Shown in pieces: positions 37,001 to 50,839 of a DNA stretch of 64,000 bases. The stretch covers positions 67,465-131,464 of the forward strand of contig CAUDNR010003557.1 in NCBI GenBank assembly GCA_958430865.1, in the 5' to 3' direction. Source of the stretch: Entrophospora sp. SA101 (lineage: Eukaryota; Glomeromycota; Glomeromycetes; Entrophosporales; Entrophosporaceae). How positions within the stretch are numbered: position 1 is the stretch's first letter; each line of letters begins with the position of its first letter. The position numbers were made by a program, and so were the translations under genes. The notes under the pieces were generated by a model. That model searched no databases and was not told the DNA's origin. It saw nothing but the letters and a program-made list of their open reading frames with translations.

Positions 37001-40000
37001 AGTTAGATGTTTATAAATATTTAATCAATCGATAATTAATGATAATTAAAATTAATTAATTACCTCAAAGTGTGGATATATTTCACCTTTATTTGTTCGA
37101 AGTAATATTTCAGCAAAATCTAAAGAGGCTGTTTTAACAAATCCTAATGACTTTATTTTTGTGCAAAAAATTTTAATTTATTAATTTATTGATTTGTGTA
37201 AGTGAAAGGACCATATATAACCTTAGAATTATTTGCTCACCTTCCAATATTTTTTAACGCTCACAGATTCAGCAGAAAATCTATTATAAGGTTTATTATT
37301 GTTGAGCGATTTAACATCATCAATAAGCATTAAATCCATTCTTTGAACAATAAATTTGCAAGAAAACATAGGCGAATCAGGATTAATATTACTACACAAC
37401 TAATAATATTATAATTAATGTTTGTGTGATATTTTTAATTTGAGATTTAAAAAATGTTTTCTAATCCTCTGAATTTTTTTTACCTTAACACAATCAATTG
37501 CGAAGACTACCCTTGCTGGAAATTTTTCAGGCTGATAGATAATAGAACAATCTCTGACAATAACAGATAGTTTAGTGAATTGACTGGGAATTTCAATAGA
37601 AGTTAACTGAAAAATAAAATAAAATAAATTTTATCATTATTTAATTAATAAACACATAATATAATGTAATACAATGCAAATACCATTTCTGGTTCCTGTA
37701 AAAATTCTATTAGATCTCCAGTCCATTTAGGATCTTTGGTAAAACTCAAAGTTATACCATTAACAAATAATGACATATCTGTTTCTTTCACATTTGATTC
37801 ATCATCTTCATCATCAAGTGATAAATGCATAATTATTGAAATCATTGGTCGAGTATTTTTATGCTAATAATTATAATCAATGATGGCAAAAAAAGTTATA
37901 TTATTTACAAATATGATAAATAATTAAAATAAATAATTTGAATTTACTTTAAAATCCTCGCTTAAAGTTCTACTAAATATCAGTTCGTCATTCTGATCCA
38001 AAAATGAGAATTGATCATTATCTAAAACAATATAAGTATCATTCTGCATCCAATAATAATATATATTTATATTAAGTCATATATAAATCAAATATAAATG
38101 TCAATGAATAAAAATAAAAATGAAAGAAATTTACATACTTTGCCTTCGTGTTTAAGAGCTGCAAAAAATCTAAAATCATTCATAATAAATTTATATGAAT
38201 TCATTTTATCATATTGAGCTGTTGTTTTATCTGACTGGCACAACAATGAAATTTCAACTAATAATATGTATACACCCAGATAAATTAGCCTCCAGAGAAC
38301 ATATCAATTAATAAATTTAGTTAAAACAATTATAAATATCATTCTACAAACCATTTGTCATGGATACAACAAGAGATGCCAAGCTTGGTTTTAAGGATAC
38401 ATTGGTATCACTGCGAGCTCCAATAAATTCAGACTCAAGTTTTCTTCTCATATCAAAATCATCCAAATCGTACATACTTGATCCATAAGGCAATTCATTG
38501 TTTTCTAATCTACTGTTATTATTATTCCTAAATTGTGTGTTAAAAGTTGATTTGATATGATCACTATTATAAGATGCTACAACTTCATCATCATTCACAG
38601 AAATGTTTGGTTGCCATATTGATAAATCATTAAATAAGATTTGGAGTCTATCAAATTGTGTTTTGTTCATTTGAACACGAGTTTTAGGAAAAATACAAGT
38701 AATTACAAATATCTATAAATATAAAAAATATATATTAAACTTAATATAATATAAAAAAGGTGATTTCCTAGATAGATAAATAAATTATTTTTTACTCACT
38801 GAACTTTCAATAATTCTTTGTTTGAACATCAAAATCTCCTCTTCTTCATTTTCAGTTGGCCAAGTTGCTCTATCCTCACCTTCAAAAGATGTAAATGTTT
38901 GTGAAAAGGGTGATCGAATTCCACTTGAGATAAATGTCAATCTACTAGTAATTTCACTAGTTGGACGATAAGATATTTCTACATTTAAAAGTGTTTTTGC
39001 TGATTGATTATGATTAAGTGGTTGTATAGATGGATTCACATTAAGAAAGCATCTAGCTTCTTTTTCTATCATTGTTCAAAAAAAGATTTATAAAAATTAA
39101 ATTAATTTAAAACTAATTAAATTGGTCGATCAATTAATTAATTAATTAATTAAGAATACCATCATATTTTTTCAAAAAAACTTTTATTCCATGACATTCA
39201 ATTTTAATTTTGTCTTGTTGTTGTTCATAATTCTTCAAATACAATTCATCGTGTTGTTGTGATATAAGACTTGAAGATTGTGAATCAATATTTTGAAGAC
39301 TACTATCTGTATAAAGATCAACATTTATTATATCTGCAATAAGCAAATCTGAATGTAAACTAAAATAATTTGTAACATCTAATTCATTTGTTCCACTCAT
39401 ATCCGGACAATTTAGCATGATTCTTATTAAATTACACTTTAAACTTAAACGTGATGTTTGCAAACTTTTATTCTAAAAAGATGTATGTATATATATATAT
39501 ATATTAATGATGATAAATAGGTTTTCTATACAATTGGAAAAAAAAAACTGACCTCTTTTAGCCTTTGAGTATCCAAGTCATCTATTATATGTTGACTTGT
39601 TGAATGTTCTGAATAAGTTGTCTTTGATGAAATTTCTTCTCGAGAATACATAACATTAGAGTTACCGCTTAAAACCATTATATATCTTTCCAATCTATCA
39701 ATTATTCTTAAATCCAAATGTAATTGAATTGGTTGTAAATTTACTTTGATATCATTAACAACAAGATTTTGAGATATTTGTGTAGACGCCAATGAACCTA
39801 AAAGCGAGAAAATCAAAATGCTTTAGTGTTATCAATTAAAAATATGTTATTAAGCATTTAATATATATGTATAGGTATATATATAAAATATGTAATTAAA
39901 AATACAATAATTATACATATAAATACCTCCTGATGTATAATTATTTATACCAATTTTTATTTGAATCGCTTTGTTGTCAAAATTTCTTCCACTAGTTTCA

Positions 40001-42572
40001 AATGATGCAGCACTAGAACTTGAACCCTTGAAGCTATTGGCTTTATATTTAGCATTCTTTGTTGCTGGGTTTTCATTAACAACAAATTTTGGAAAATCTA
40101 TTGTCTCAAGATCATAAGAGTTCAAAAGATTTTGATCGAAAGATAATATGGGATTATAAATATCAAAATTGGGTAGAATATACTCGGGACTTGATGTATT
40201 GGTTTCCGGTTTAGAATTCTCTCCTTGTTTAGGATGATTTTTATTCAGCCACTCCGATATTGATAGGTTGGATAAAGATAAATTCACGTAAACATCTAAA
40301 CCTTCTTCACCTTCTGCAATTTTTGGTAGATTAGAAGAATGACTACCACCTGTAATACTACCACTACGTTTTCTACTAAAAAAAACATCGGATTCATGGA
40401 TTTGAATATTACAAGAAAAATCACCGATATCAACTTTTAAATGATCGCAATTAAGTATTTCTGGTACCCCTGTATCAAAAAATTTCCGATCAGGTATGCA
40501 ATCAAGTAGAGGATCCTGATATAGGAAAAAAAGTTCAAATTTAGAAATTTTCATTTTTATATCAAACATATTTGAAGTTGTGATGTTACTGTTATTATTA
40601 TAGTTATTGTTACTATTATTATTATTATTACTATTATTAATATTATCAAGATCCTCTAAAATGTAATCAGAATGTTCATCGTAATTAGGTTGCATAGGTT
40701 TGTAATAATTTTTCTTATCATAGTTTTGGTGATGCTGGTGATTATGATGTGGGTTATTATGTGTACTAGTTCTATTAATATCTGATAATTTATTTTCAAC
40801 CATTTGATTTTTTTTAAGTACATTCTCGCTAAAATCATCATCACTTTCCATACTACCAGAAGATCTTGTATCCGAAGCATATTTACTTTTACCTAAAATG
40901 TTCAATAAATCTAATATTAAAGCTAAGTGACCTGGTGTCATCATAGTTGCCACTGATTGAATAAATCCTTCAATGTCCAAAGATTGTGTGACACTTGCTT
41001 GTTTTTTAGCTTCTTGCGAATAATAAAATGAAGATGTGTCATTGTTCAAATCCATTTGAACTGAAAAAGGAGCATTTGGTCGCAATCTAATTCGAATCCA
41101 ATTTTCTTTCTCTGAACAAGAAAGAATCATGGCTTCGTATGGCTTTTCTTCATTATCATGACAATCATCTTTTTCTAAAAAATTACGTGATTTTGTATAA
41201 TTTGATGTACTATCATATTCGTCATCATCATTGTCATTATTATTAGGTAATCTATCTGAATTCAAAGTTGATGGTTGATTCAGTTTATTCGAAACGTTAA
41301 ATGGCGCTTCTCTCAACCAAATATTAAACCCATCAATTGTCACTGATTTTATTGTTTCTTTTTGATCAGGAGGCAAAGTAACGCTGGCAGAACTATTATT
41401 GTTGTCAGTGTTGTTTGATGTATTTTTGGAATGGCTTGAACCGGGTGTATCGTCACAAAATGATATGTTAGGTATTTCCAGATCAAAATAATAATCCTTT
41501 GTTATCTCAGGATCGGATGACAAGTTAAAATTGGGAGAAATGTTGGATTGATGATGAATTCTAATGCAAGAATTTTTAAGTACTATTTTAACATTTGATA
41601 ATAATTTATCAATCAATCTTGCCAAAATTTGAACACCTTCAATACTACTTTCAGAATGTAGAGATGATTGTTGAGGTAAAGTGTCAGATTGGTCCATGTT
41701 ATTATTAGTATTATGATCTTGATTATCAGAAGGATATCCTGAACTGCTATGAAAAGAATTATAAATGGAATTTCGAAGCTCTTCATCCTCGTCAGGATAT
41801 ATTTCACGAAAAAAATCCCCAGCGATAATGATTGATGATGATATATGAGAATCTTCTGGTGTAGTTTTAGCTACAATATTTTATATTTTATGTATAGATA
41901 CATATATATGTAAATATGTAAATATGTAATAATTGAAAATCCAAGAAAATGATATTTTATATCCAATAAATAAAAATAAAAAAAATTTCATTTCTTTATT
42001 ATATTTTTTTCTTTTTATTATTTTAAATTTTTTTCTTGTATTGTTTATAATAAAAACATAAATTGATCCATTTATAATTATAATATGGGCCAATTTATTA
42101 AAACAATAATTTTTACCATTTCTTGGTTTAACATATTCTGGAACAACTGTTAGTTGTAAATTATGCATCTCCAATACAACATCACCATTCCATATATTCT
42201 TCCATGGAATATCAGCTACAATGCCACCTATTCGACCTTCAGTCACTACAACTGGTAAATCTGTAAGAAGATCATTTATTACCTATAATTATAAAATATA
42301 TACATACGCATATTAATGTAAATATTTAAGAGTTCCATAAATATATTAGAAAAAAAAAAATAAAAGACAAATACCTCTACATTAAGTTGCAACTCCTTTA
42401 AGTGAACAACACCATTACCCAACAACTGAACCTCAAGGTTATCGAGATCTAGTTCTTCTGCTAAAAAATGACCTAAAGCTCGTTTTATTAAAAATTTTAG
42501 TAGTCTTTTTTGTATTGTTACCGGTATTGCAATGCTCAAGCCCCAATTGCTGAAAGACCATCCTTTATACAT
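34038..42572 (-). CDS. ATG2: ATG2, second copy in the duplication
   Basis: Same gene as 2888-11422, shifted by 31150. The start ATG is at 42572-42570 and the final 27-nt exon is 34064-34038. All open blocks match the left copy, including the Asn-rich run of exon 3 and the last exon. The upstream 1.5 kb and all of the 3' side are duplicated too, so both copies keep the same promoter-proximal sequence. If the duplication is real the cell has two full-length ATG2 genes, each a potentially functional chorein-type lipid-transfer protein. If it is an assembly artefact there is only one. Confidence 0.9.
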
Positions 42573-43734
42573 TTTTTTTATTTTATTTTATTTTATTTTA
42601 GCAAGTTATTATTTTTATAATGATTGTTGCACCCAAAATTGACTACTACGCACAATTACACACCTCCATCACCTGATTTTGGATGACTTTAATTGGTTTT
42701 TTTTTGTTTTAAAACAATGACTTTATTATTACTTATTTTTGGTAATTTATCTATAAAAGGGAATCTGCAATTTCACGAAAATGGTTGCGTTGTATAATTG
42801 ATCAGTCAATATGGCATGTTGATGTTGAAGAAATTAATCTCGAATGGATTTGTTTTTCTTTCTTTCCAAGGTCATAAAACTTTTCTACTTCCAGAACCTT
42901 CCGTTTTTTTCTTGCTGTGTTGAGAACAACATGAATCCAACAATTATTTACAAGAAAAATAAGAAAAAACCAATATTAATATATATACATTTGTCGTCGT
43001 AATGCATGTAAAGTTTGCACCCGTAATGTAAAATTACGCTATTACGGTGTTGCAACAAATACAATTTGGAAAGTCATAATTTACGATGTTGCAACTAACC
43101 GCAATGTTGTAATATTTGCTATAAATATTTACGTAATGTTACATTCAAATAAAAAGTAGATCACGATCTTACTTTTCAATATCTTTTCTTCCGCGAGTAT
43201 GTTTTATGCATTTTAAAACCATTTCTTTTTCGTATTTTTCATATAATATAATTAAAGATGAATTTTGCTACTGATAACAAGAAACAAACATGGTCCAAAA
43301 TATAATGAAATATTTTATACGTGGAGCCATCTTGGCAATGGAAATTACCAACCTACGTGTAAGTTATGTTTGTCATTTTTTAAAGATGCCCGACCGTATC
43401 AAATGTTTTATAATAATAAGATTTTTGAGACAATATAAATAGAAATTGGTCTAACTGCATTGTGATTATGTTGCAACACTATGTGTAGTTTTTATGTAAT
43501 ATATAAAGTTGCAACTTTTGATATTAATATTTGATTACGGAGGGCAAACTTAAATGTATGTCATCTCTATATTGAGATAAAACCGTTATATTTTAAGAAC
43601 TATTGCCTTTTCTATCAATTAATGATGGATGGCTGTATAAACAGGGATCTTGGCAAATAATAAACCATTACTTTTTCGATCAATTAATGAGAGGGATTTT
43701 AATATTAGTATTAGCAAACTATTACTTTTACATA

Positions 43735-43909
43735 CAGTCACACCTCTTTTATATCCCCACCCATTTATATCCCCTCTTAATCTTATCCTCATTTATATCC
43801 CACATTTGAACAGTTAAAAATGTCCTTATTCTATATATTTCTAATATATATCCCACAAAATTTGAAAAAAACGCATGGAAAAAAGGGGGGTATAAAAGAG
43901 GTAAGACTG
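43735..43909. mobile_element. Tc1/mariner-type MITE, second copy
   Basis: Identical copy of 12585-12759 within the segmental duplication, with the same flanking TA dinucleotides. It moved with the block and is not an independent insertion. Confidence 0.8.
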
Positions 43910-44124
43910 TAATTACATAATAATAAAAAAACAAATTAAAATTGCGAATTGATGATTGATTGATTTCGTGATTAATTTCACACACACATATATTAATCGG
44001 AAAATACTTTTTTACAAAACAAATAAACAAAAAAGTTTGTTGAAAAATAGTGTTTTTAATTTATTACTTTTTGTACAGTTATATTCTTATTTGCAAAATC
44101 GTATAAATTTTTATTGAAAATTTT

Positions 44125-46570
44125 ATGCAATCTTCTGACTCACCACCACAACCAGCTTCTTCGAATGTAAAAAGGTATAAGCCATTCTGGGATTAATTCA
44201 CTCAAAAACTCACAAATTGGTGTTGGTTACCCTTAAAAACTAGTAGCGAATTACTGTGCCCAAGTCAATGGAATGACTCTTTAAAAAGACTAGCTTCTTG
44301 GTTCATGGATTATAGTTAAACCACAAATACCTAGAGATTTAAATAATTTTCCCTTTTACCAGATAGAGCACGGAAGAATTTTAAAGATGTAATTTCTTCT
44401 ATAAATGAGAATTTAACTTCTTCTTTGTCTTCTTTTAAAGTTGAATATGTTACTGCTTCATCTTCGACCTCCTCTTCCAAAAAGCCTCCAGTAGGAAAAT
44501 TATGACTTTACTCTAATTTGGAAGAAAAAAACAAAATATTAAAATGGATTGGTATCACGCGCTGGATGTACAACCAATGCCTAGCTGCAATTAATCATGA
44601 TATAAAAACACAAAAATAGAAAGAAAATATTTACGTGAAAACTATTGCTGATCATCTAAAGACATCAAAAATTTTAACTAAACTTTAAAATGTATAAGCT
44701 CAATGACCATGCAAGATAAAAAAGAAAACTCTCTATAGTTTTATTCTATAAGACATAAGGAAAGATGCAATAGGGTGTTTTTTTAAATTTTATTAAAATT
44801 AAAAGAGTTATAATGGTTTAAAGTTTGTCATTTTTACTATTAAAAAAAAATTTTTCACCACTGATCATTACTCTATTTAAAGAATATTTTCACGATATAA
44901 AGAAGTGCTACGTGATATTTGTGACTCGTGAAATTACACTAAAACAGATTCGGGAACTCTTCTACGAGAGTGATACTTTTTAACTGCAAAAATAGCAGCT
45001 TTACCAGAAAGCCCCATCCTATAGGCACTCGTAACCTATAACATCTTCTTGCAAAATTACGAATTTTACAGAGAAAAATAGAATTAAGAGCCAATGACAC
45101 AGTTTTTTGTAAACCTTCTCAAGATTCTAATTTTGTAGTTAAAGATAAATCTCTCCAGTCATCATCAGGTTCAATGTATTCATAGATTGACTCTTCGATT
45201 TCTAATCCAGGTTCATTTACATCTAATTCATTCAAAATGTTTGTGTCAATCTGAGATTCATTTTCAAACACCTCCTTATCAATATATTCATCTGTAATGG
45301 GTTTAATAGTTTCTTTCATTTTTTTAGTTTCACAAGCTTTTGTAAATGCTAATTTCTTTTATTCTGTTTAGGCATTTTAACAAAAAAAAAAATAAAGAAA
45401 TAGATTTGAGTTAAAAATCGCGTTCCATAAAAGGAATGATTTTCATAGAAAATTTCACCAATTGACGCAACATTTGATGTGTTTAGATGATTGGCATCAT
45501 ACTAGTCTTGACATGCATTATTACATTAGGGATGTAGCAATGATGGACTTTTTAAAAATTATATTGCTTTAAAAATTCAGATCTAAAAAGAATAAATTGC
45601 ATTCTATCAAGAGAATGAGGAAGAAACCATTATTCATTTCTCAAAGATATTGATGCAAGTGAGAAATAGCTGAAATAAATAATGACCTTTGTCTCACTGA
45701 ATTGTCTTGGCGAATCCTATTTGTGTATTCCCAAACCATGCTGATAACCAAGGTCCTAGATTTTCAGCGGTTGAAGAGAATAATAGAGGCACTAGCATCA
45801 TTTCTCTTGATCCAGTAGTGAAAACCTTCATGACAAGCTATAACTCAAGTGGTGAGGTTACAGAATGGGGTATTAGTAGAATATATCAATTGTGCTTGCA
45901 TTATGATAGAATCCGAGGTGAAAGGGATTCTATTCATGACCAAGCAAATAAGTGTAGGAAGTATAAGCTCCCGTCAGTGCATACTCTGTATCCACAAGAA
46001 AATTCGTAATCTTGTGGATGAATGTCATCAAAGATTACCAGGATGGTTCTTTGAAAACCACTATCATCAGGAAAATAAATCTTACGTAAACCTACATAGG
46101 GTTCAGAATTGGCCAGCATTATGTTGATATTTTGGTAATTCTGTTAACATTTCCGCATAATGCTGGTCAGTTTTAAATCCTGTGTAGGTTTACATGAGAT
46201 TTATTTTCCTGATGATGTGGCTTCCTGAGTTTAAAACATAAGACATAGTTAAAAATGCGGTTCTAGAAAAATCTACTCTAAAATTCTAAGACCTGGTCAC
46301 ATTACCATTTTCGCCAATATTTGCTCCACAAATCCTGCGAGTACCTTTGGTTCAAGGTTGTCATCTGCACTGAGAAATACACTAGCAAACATGCAGATGT
46401 TGTGGATATGTTCAAAGATCTTTGGTTGTACATCTTATAAATCTGCCATTAATAGATATGCAAATAGAGCTTGTAATATACTTTTGAAGTATATTACAGA
46501 AAAACAACAAGAGTCGTTTGCAACAGTGGGGCTTGCACCTAAGACACCTTATTGTGGGCTGTCTACATAG
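44125..46570 (+). pseudogene. Fanzor fossil, second copy
   Basis: Copy of 12975-15420 inside the segmental duplication. It has the same stops, frameshifts, RuvC-I LDP motif, internal inverted repeat and missing RuvC-III aspartate, so decay preceded the duplication. Confidence 0.85.
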
Positions 46571-46869
46571 GACTTGTCTTTAGAATTAGTATAGGTTCAA
46601 TGTAAGATATTTTTTTTTAAAGGAATTAATTAATTGTGTAATAAAAACATGCGATATTAAAATTATGAGGCTTGTTCCAATATATAAAATTTCCTATGCG
46701 ATTTTAAATAAATCCCAGTATTCTAGATTGGATTTTCCCCAAAGTATGGTCAAACCTCATTTCAACTGATCTAAGGGACCACCCACCTATTACTATTACT
46801 ATTACTGTATAGTCATCAATTATTTTGAATACTATGATTCTATTTTCTTTTTCAATGATTTTAAAGCTT

Positions 46870-47181
46870 TTAATTCATATTGTTTGGTTCAAGAAAATTA
46901 AAAGCAGTTTCAAAAGCTTTTACAACTTCATTTATTATTAGAACATTAGGAATGGTTGTACTACTTGTATTACCCACAATAACATTTTCTCCTCCAATTT
47001 GCTCAAGAATTTCCTTTTTGGATGGCATTTCATTAATCTCCTCACCATCAATTGATATATATTTCTCTGCTGCTAATGCTGAACTGAAACTTAATCTATC
47101 AATTAAATTATCAACATCATCTCTTTGACCATTTATATTTTGTATTAATGTTGTTGCATCTCCAACTTGTTCTTCATAATC
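46870..47181 (-). pseudogene. CENP-B/Tigger-like tail, second copy
   Basis: Copy of 15720-16031 in the duplicated block, identical as far as I can see. Confidence 0.4.
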
Positions 47182-47730
47182 TAAAGGAATAATACCAGAG
47201 AATTATTTTTAAAACCATCATTATATTATAGTGCATGCCATCTAAAGACATCAAATGCTTCATTGTACTGCCAAATCTTCAAATCCCAAATAGCAGATAT
47301 TCTTCAGTGTCACAGGATTATAAAATCACATGACTCAATCATTACGAGTTTGAGTATTCAAATTACATTGAAAGAATATTCAATTCGTTATCTGATTTAT
47401 TTTAAATGCAGAGTTTGCTTATTTTGTCTTGGCTTTTTTTTAATTGTAAGAATGTAAATTTCTTAATAATGTATTGTATTGAATTTAAGAGAAAAAAAAA
47501 TATTGCTTCACATTTTACCAAATTCGCCAAATGTGATGAAATTAACAACAATATCAATTTCATGTAAAGAAATGTTTATAATTATTATTAATGGTATATT
47601 ATTTAGAGGTGTGTAAAGAATTTATTATTATTATAATTGGAAAAACAGGCACACTTTGATGTGGAGGAATATTTACATAGTTATGCATGATGAAATTAAT
47701 TACATTATCCATTGTAAAAAAAATAATACA

Positions 47731-48232
47731 TTAATTTAACTTAATATATTTTATGAAAAAGTTTTCAAGACTATCTTCAATTGCATCCATTCCTCTTTTT
47801 CCACAATCACAATTACTTTTATTACCATTGTTATTTACAGTGGGTGATTTTGATTTTGGTTCATTATTTGGTTCACTAACTGGTAATTCTTGATTATTAT
47901 TATTGGTTTGTTGTGGTAAAAATGATTCTAAACTATCATTGGACAGCAGTTCATTTGTTGATTTTGTATCGTTGTTGTCTAATTGTCCTTTTGGTAATTC
48001 TAACCTTGTATCATGGTTGTGTAATGGCCCTTGTATCATGGTTGTGAATTTCATTTGATGGTGATGCTGAAGGTGATGATGACAAATGTGATTCATTTGA
48101 TGGATTATCATCATTTATTGATGACAATGGTAAAGATGGTGACATTGATGTTGTTGATTTTACCAATACTTTTCCTGAGTTGACCTGATATGTTTGGTAA
48201 TAACAAAACACCACAATAAGCATAATGGACAT
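47731..48232 (-). pseudogene. Small Ser/Asn-rich candidate secreted protein, second copy
   Basis: Copy of 16581-17082 with the same 25-bp tandem duplication (units starting 48005 and 48030), so the frameshift preceded the segmental duplication. Confidence 0.5.
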
Positions 48233-48502
48233 CCTATTCTTGGAATTTCATTGGTTAAATTTTGTGACAATCAAATCCGAAATATCACACAAAACAAATT
48301 TCTGATTTGTTGCGAAAAATTAAAAATAGAAATAGTCATGGCCGATCAGAGATCACAAAAAAACATTCGGCCGGTTCATTAATTTTTAACAGTAATAGTA
48401 ATAATTTTATATATATAGGACTTGTAGTTTGAAGTTAAAATCAAAATTAAATTGAATTTTAACATCAAATTTTAACAATCAAATCAAATTTTAATTGCCA
48501 AA

Positions 48503-48634
48503 ATGAATGCAAATAATGGTCCATGCAAAGTTAGAGGTTGTGATAAAAATGATCCTGATAAATATAAATTTAAGAAATTTACTGAATATGCTAAAAGAAA
48601 GGCTTATGTAATTGCACGAAGATTAAAAAACTAA
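48503..48634 (+). pseudogene. Truncated THAP-finger ORF at the duplication edge
   Basis: Same start as 17353, but after codon 31 (AKR/KAY) the sequence leaves the duplication and reaches TAA at 48632-48634, giving 43 residues. The third and fourth zinc ligands (C53, H56) are absent, so the finger cannot form. It is a remnant created by the duplication breakpoint. Confidence 0.7.
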
Positions 48635-50839
48635 CCACCATTCTTTTCGCCGGGGACTGTAAATTGCTTTTTTGACTCAAATCTTCTTGCAGAAGGTTCA
48701 ATTAAGTGACCAAAATGTTCATTATGAAATGTAGATTATTTTTTATGGGATCAGTTACAGTTTGATTCTACTTTTTTTTTATTAGTACTGACTGTCACAA
48801 TTACAAATAAGAGTTTGTTTTCGTATGTCATTTCTCAAATTTTTGCTTAAATCCTTGTTGTTGCGCTCATTGTTTAATATACCTGATACTAACTTTCCTA
48901 GTTGGGAAATGCATACTATCATCCAGTTTTGTAATCATTCTGATTCTTCTCGGTAACATTGCTATCTTCAGAAATGTTCTCTAAAATGTGATGGTTGATA
49001 TAAATTCGCTTTCACTTCTTTCAGAATCACTTGAAAAGTCAATTTATTCATGATTAATACAAAGTTTTTAAGGACTAAAATTTATTAAAAAAGGGGTTTT
49101 TTTTGTGATATTAAAAATCTTGAACAAAATCTAATTTCCCATATTATTAAACCTTGTGCCTAATCAACTGTTATCAATTATTTTTAAATATGACAATAAT
49201 TTACTTCAATAGGCAGTAAATCTAGCCCATAATGTGAATGTGGCTTTATTTCATCTATTGGAACAAGATTTTACATTTAAAGTGGGACGTTTTGTCGTTT
49301 TAAATTTCTATAAAAATAATTAGAACCCGATTCAAGATTCTAGCTATTAATTAATTTTCTTTATGACTATTCACATTTGACTATTTAAAATGCATGTCGT
49401 TTATCACGAATTACGAATTTTTTTTAAAAAAATAATAATAAAAGAATCGGCTAACTCTTTTTTTAGCCAATTTTTTTTACTTTTGATCAAAATTCATTTA
49501 TTCACAAAAATTTAAAGTCAAGATTCTTTCAATCATCATTAGACAATTCTCTGCAAATGGAAAACAAGGGGATTTTTTTAAACTTTAGACTGTTTATAGA
49601 ATATCAAACAATTTTTTCCTCCTTATTTAACATAAAAAATGGGGTTATCATTGATATTCTCAAATGCAATGCTATTGTCCTTATTCACTCTAACCATTAC
49701 GTTGTCATTATTTCATTTTTTATTAGATCATATCATCAAATCATTCCTACAAACTCATTTATTATATGTACAATGTATGTGAGTACACACTATTATTATG
49801 AAAAGAATAATGAATAAAATGAAATAATTATGAAAGAAGACACTTCCTTCCTGAATACACCAATCTTTAATACTAACCGAGATGAGTTATGGAGATTTGA
49901 TTGTTTTTTTAAAAAAAATTTTTTTTTTGATAATAAAGTTGGTAAATTATTGATGTGAAATGATAATGTTGTTGCGACGCCTATCATTGTTTTTTTGTAA
50001 TAATTATTATTATTAAAATTTGTTATAATGTTTCAATCTTGATTTCATCCTTCCCTAAAAATTCAGTTTATAAAAATTTGTTGACAGGCTTTTACAATTT
50101 GCCTTTTGTCATTTGGCATTTGCATTCAACAAAATTCCAATTTACAATCAGCTATATAGGATATTTCAGATTGCTAGAGACTTTCTTTTTTTTTTTAAAA
50201 AAAAAAAAAGCAGAAGTTTGGATTTTCCAAATATTTATATCGGGTAAAAAGTTTTCTATTCCGAATTTATAATTTTTTTTCACACCTTTATTAATAATCG
50301 TTAATAAATAATGACAAGTTCATATTTTTAGCTTCTTAGTGGCTTAAATCTAGTTGCGGCTATGACTAGAAATTGGAGGCAATTTATTTTTGTAAGAATC
50401 ATCATCAGGCGAGGATTGTCAATTTAGCAATCATTGTTTGTTTGGTTTAATGGTGTAATATTTTAATATAATTTAAAAATAAAGTACAAAAAAATTATTT
50501 TTATGTTTTTTAATCTATAAAGAGAAGCCTTGCATCTCATTTTTTCATTATGCAAACAGGGTTCGGTTTTTTCACCGATTATAAAATCCTTATATTAGAG
50601 ATTATTATTGAGTAAAAAGACTCAAAAAAAAAAAAAAAAAAAACAGCTTGTAGCTCGATTTTTCTAGTAACAGATCCCAAATAATAAATTGCAAGAATTA
50701 TTCTTTTTTACAAGCTATAGCCTGTAAATATATATATAATCATCTTTTCTTTCCAGATATTCTAGATGATTAAAAAAAAATTTTTAGTATTAGTAAACAT
50801 GGAATAAAAAAATACTAAGAAGAAGAGAGGAATGAGTGT
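48635..50839. other. Gene-poor region right of the duplication
   Basis: AT-rich sequence with scattered A/T homopolymers, such as an 18-20-A run at about 50624-50643. An 86-codon plus-strand open frame at 49557-49817 has no recognised signature. No gene is supported. Confidence 0.5.

Larger units (their letters stand above)
31221..48604. repeat. Segmental direct duplication, right copy (17.4 kb)
   Basis: Second copy of 71-17454, in the same orientation and 13.8 kb downstream. It carries second versions of ATG2, the MITE, the Fanzor fossil, the CENP-B-like tail and the frameshifted secreted-protein gene. It begins about 320 bp after a PIF1-helicase remnant and ends within the THAP-finger ORF, where unrelated sequence follows. 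I see no target-site duplication and no long homology at the junctions. Confidence 0.97.
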
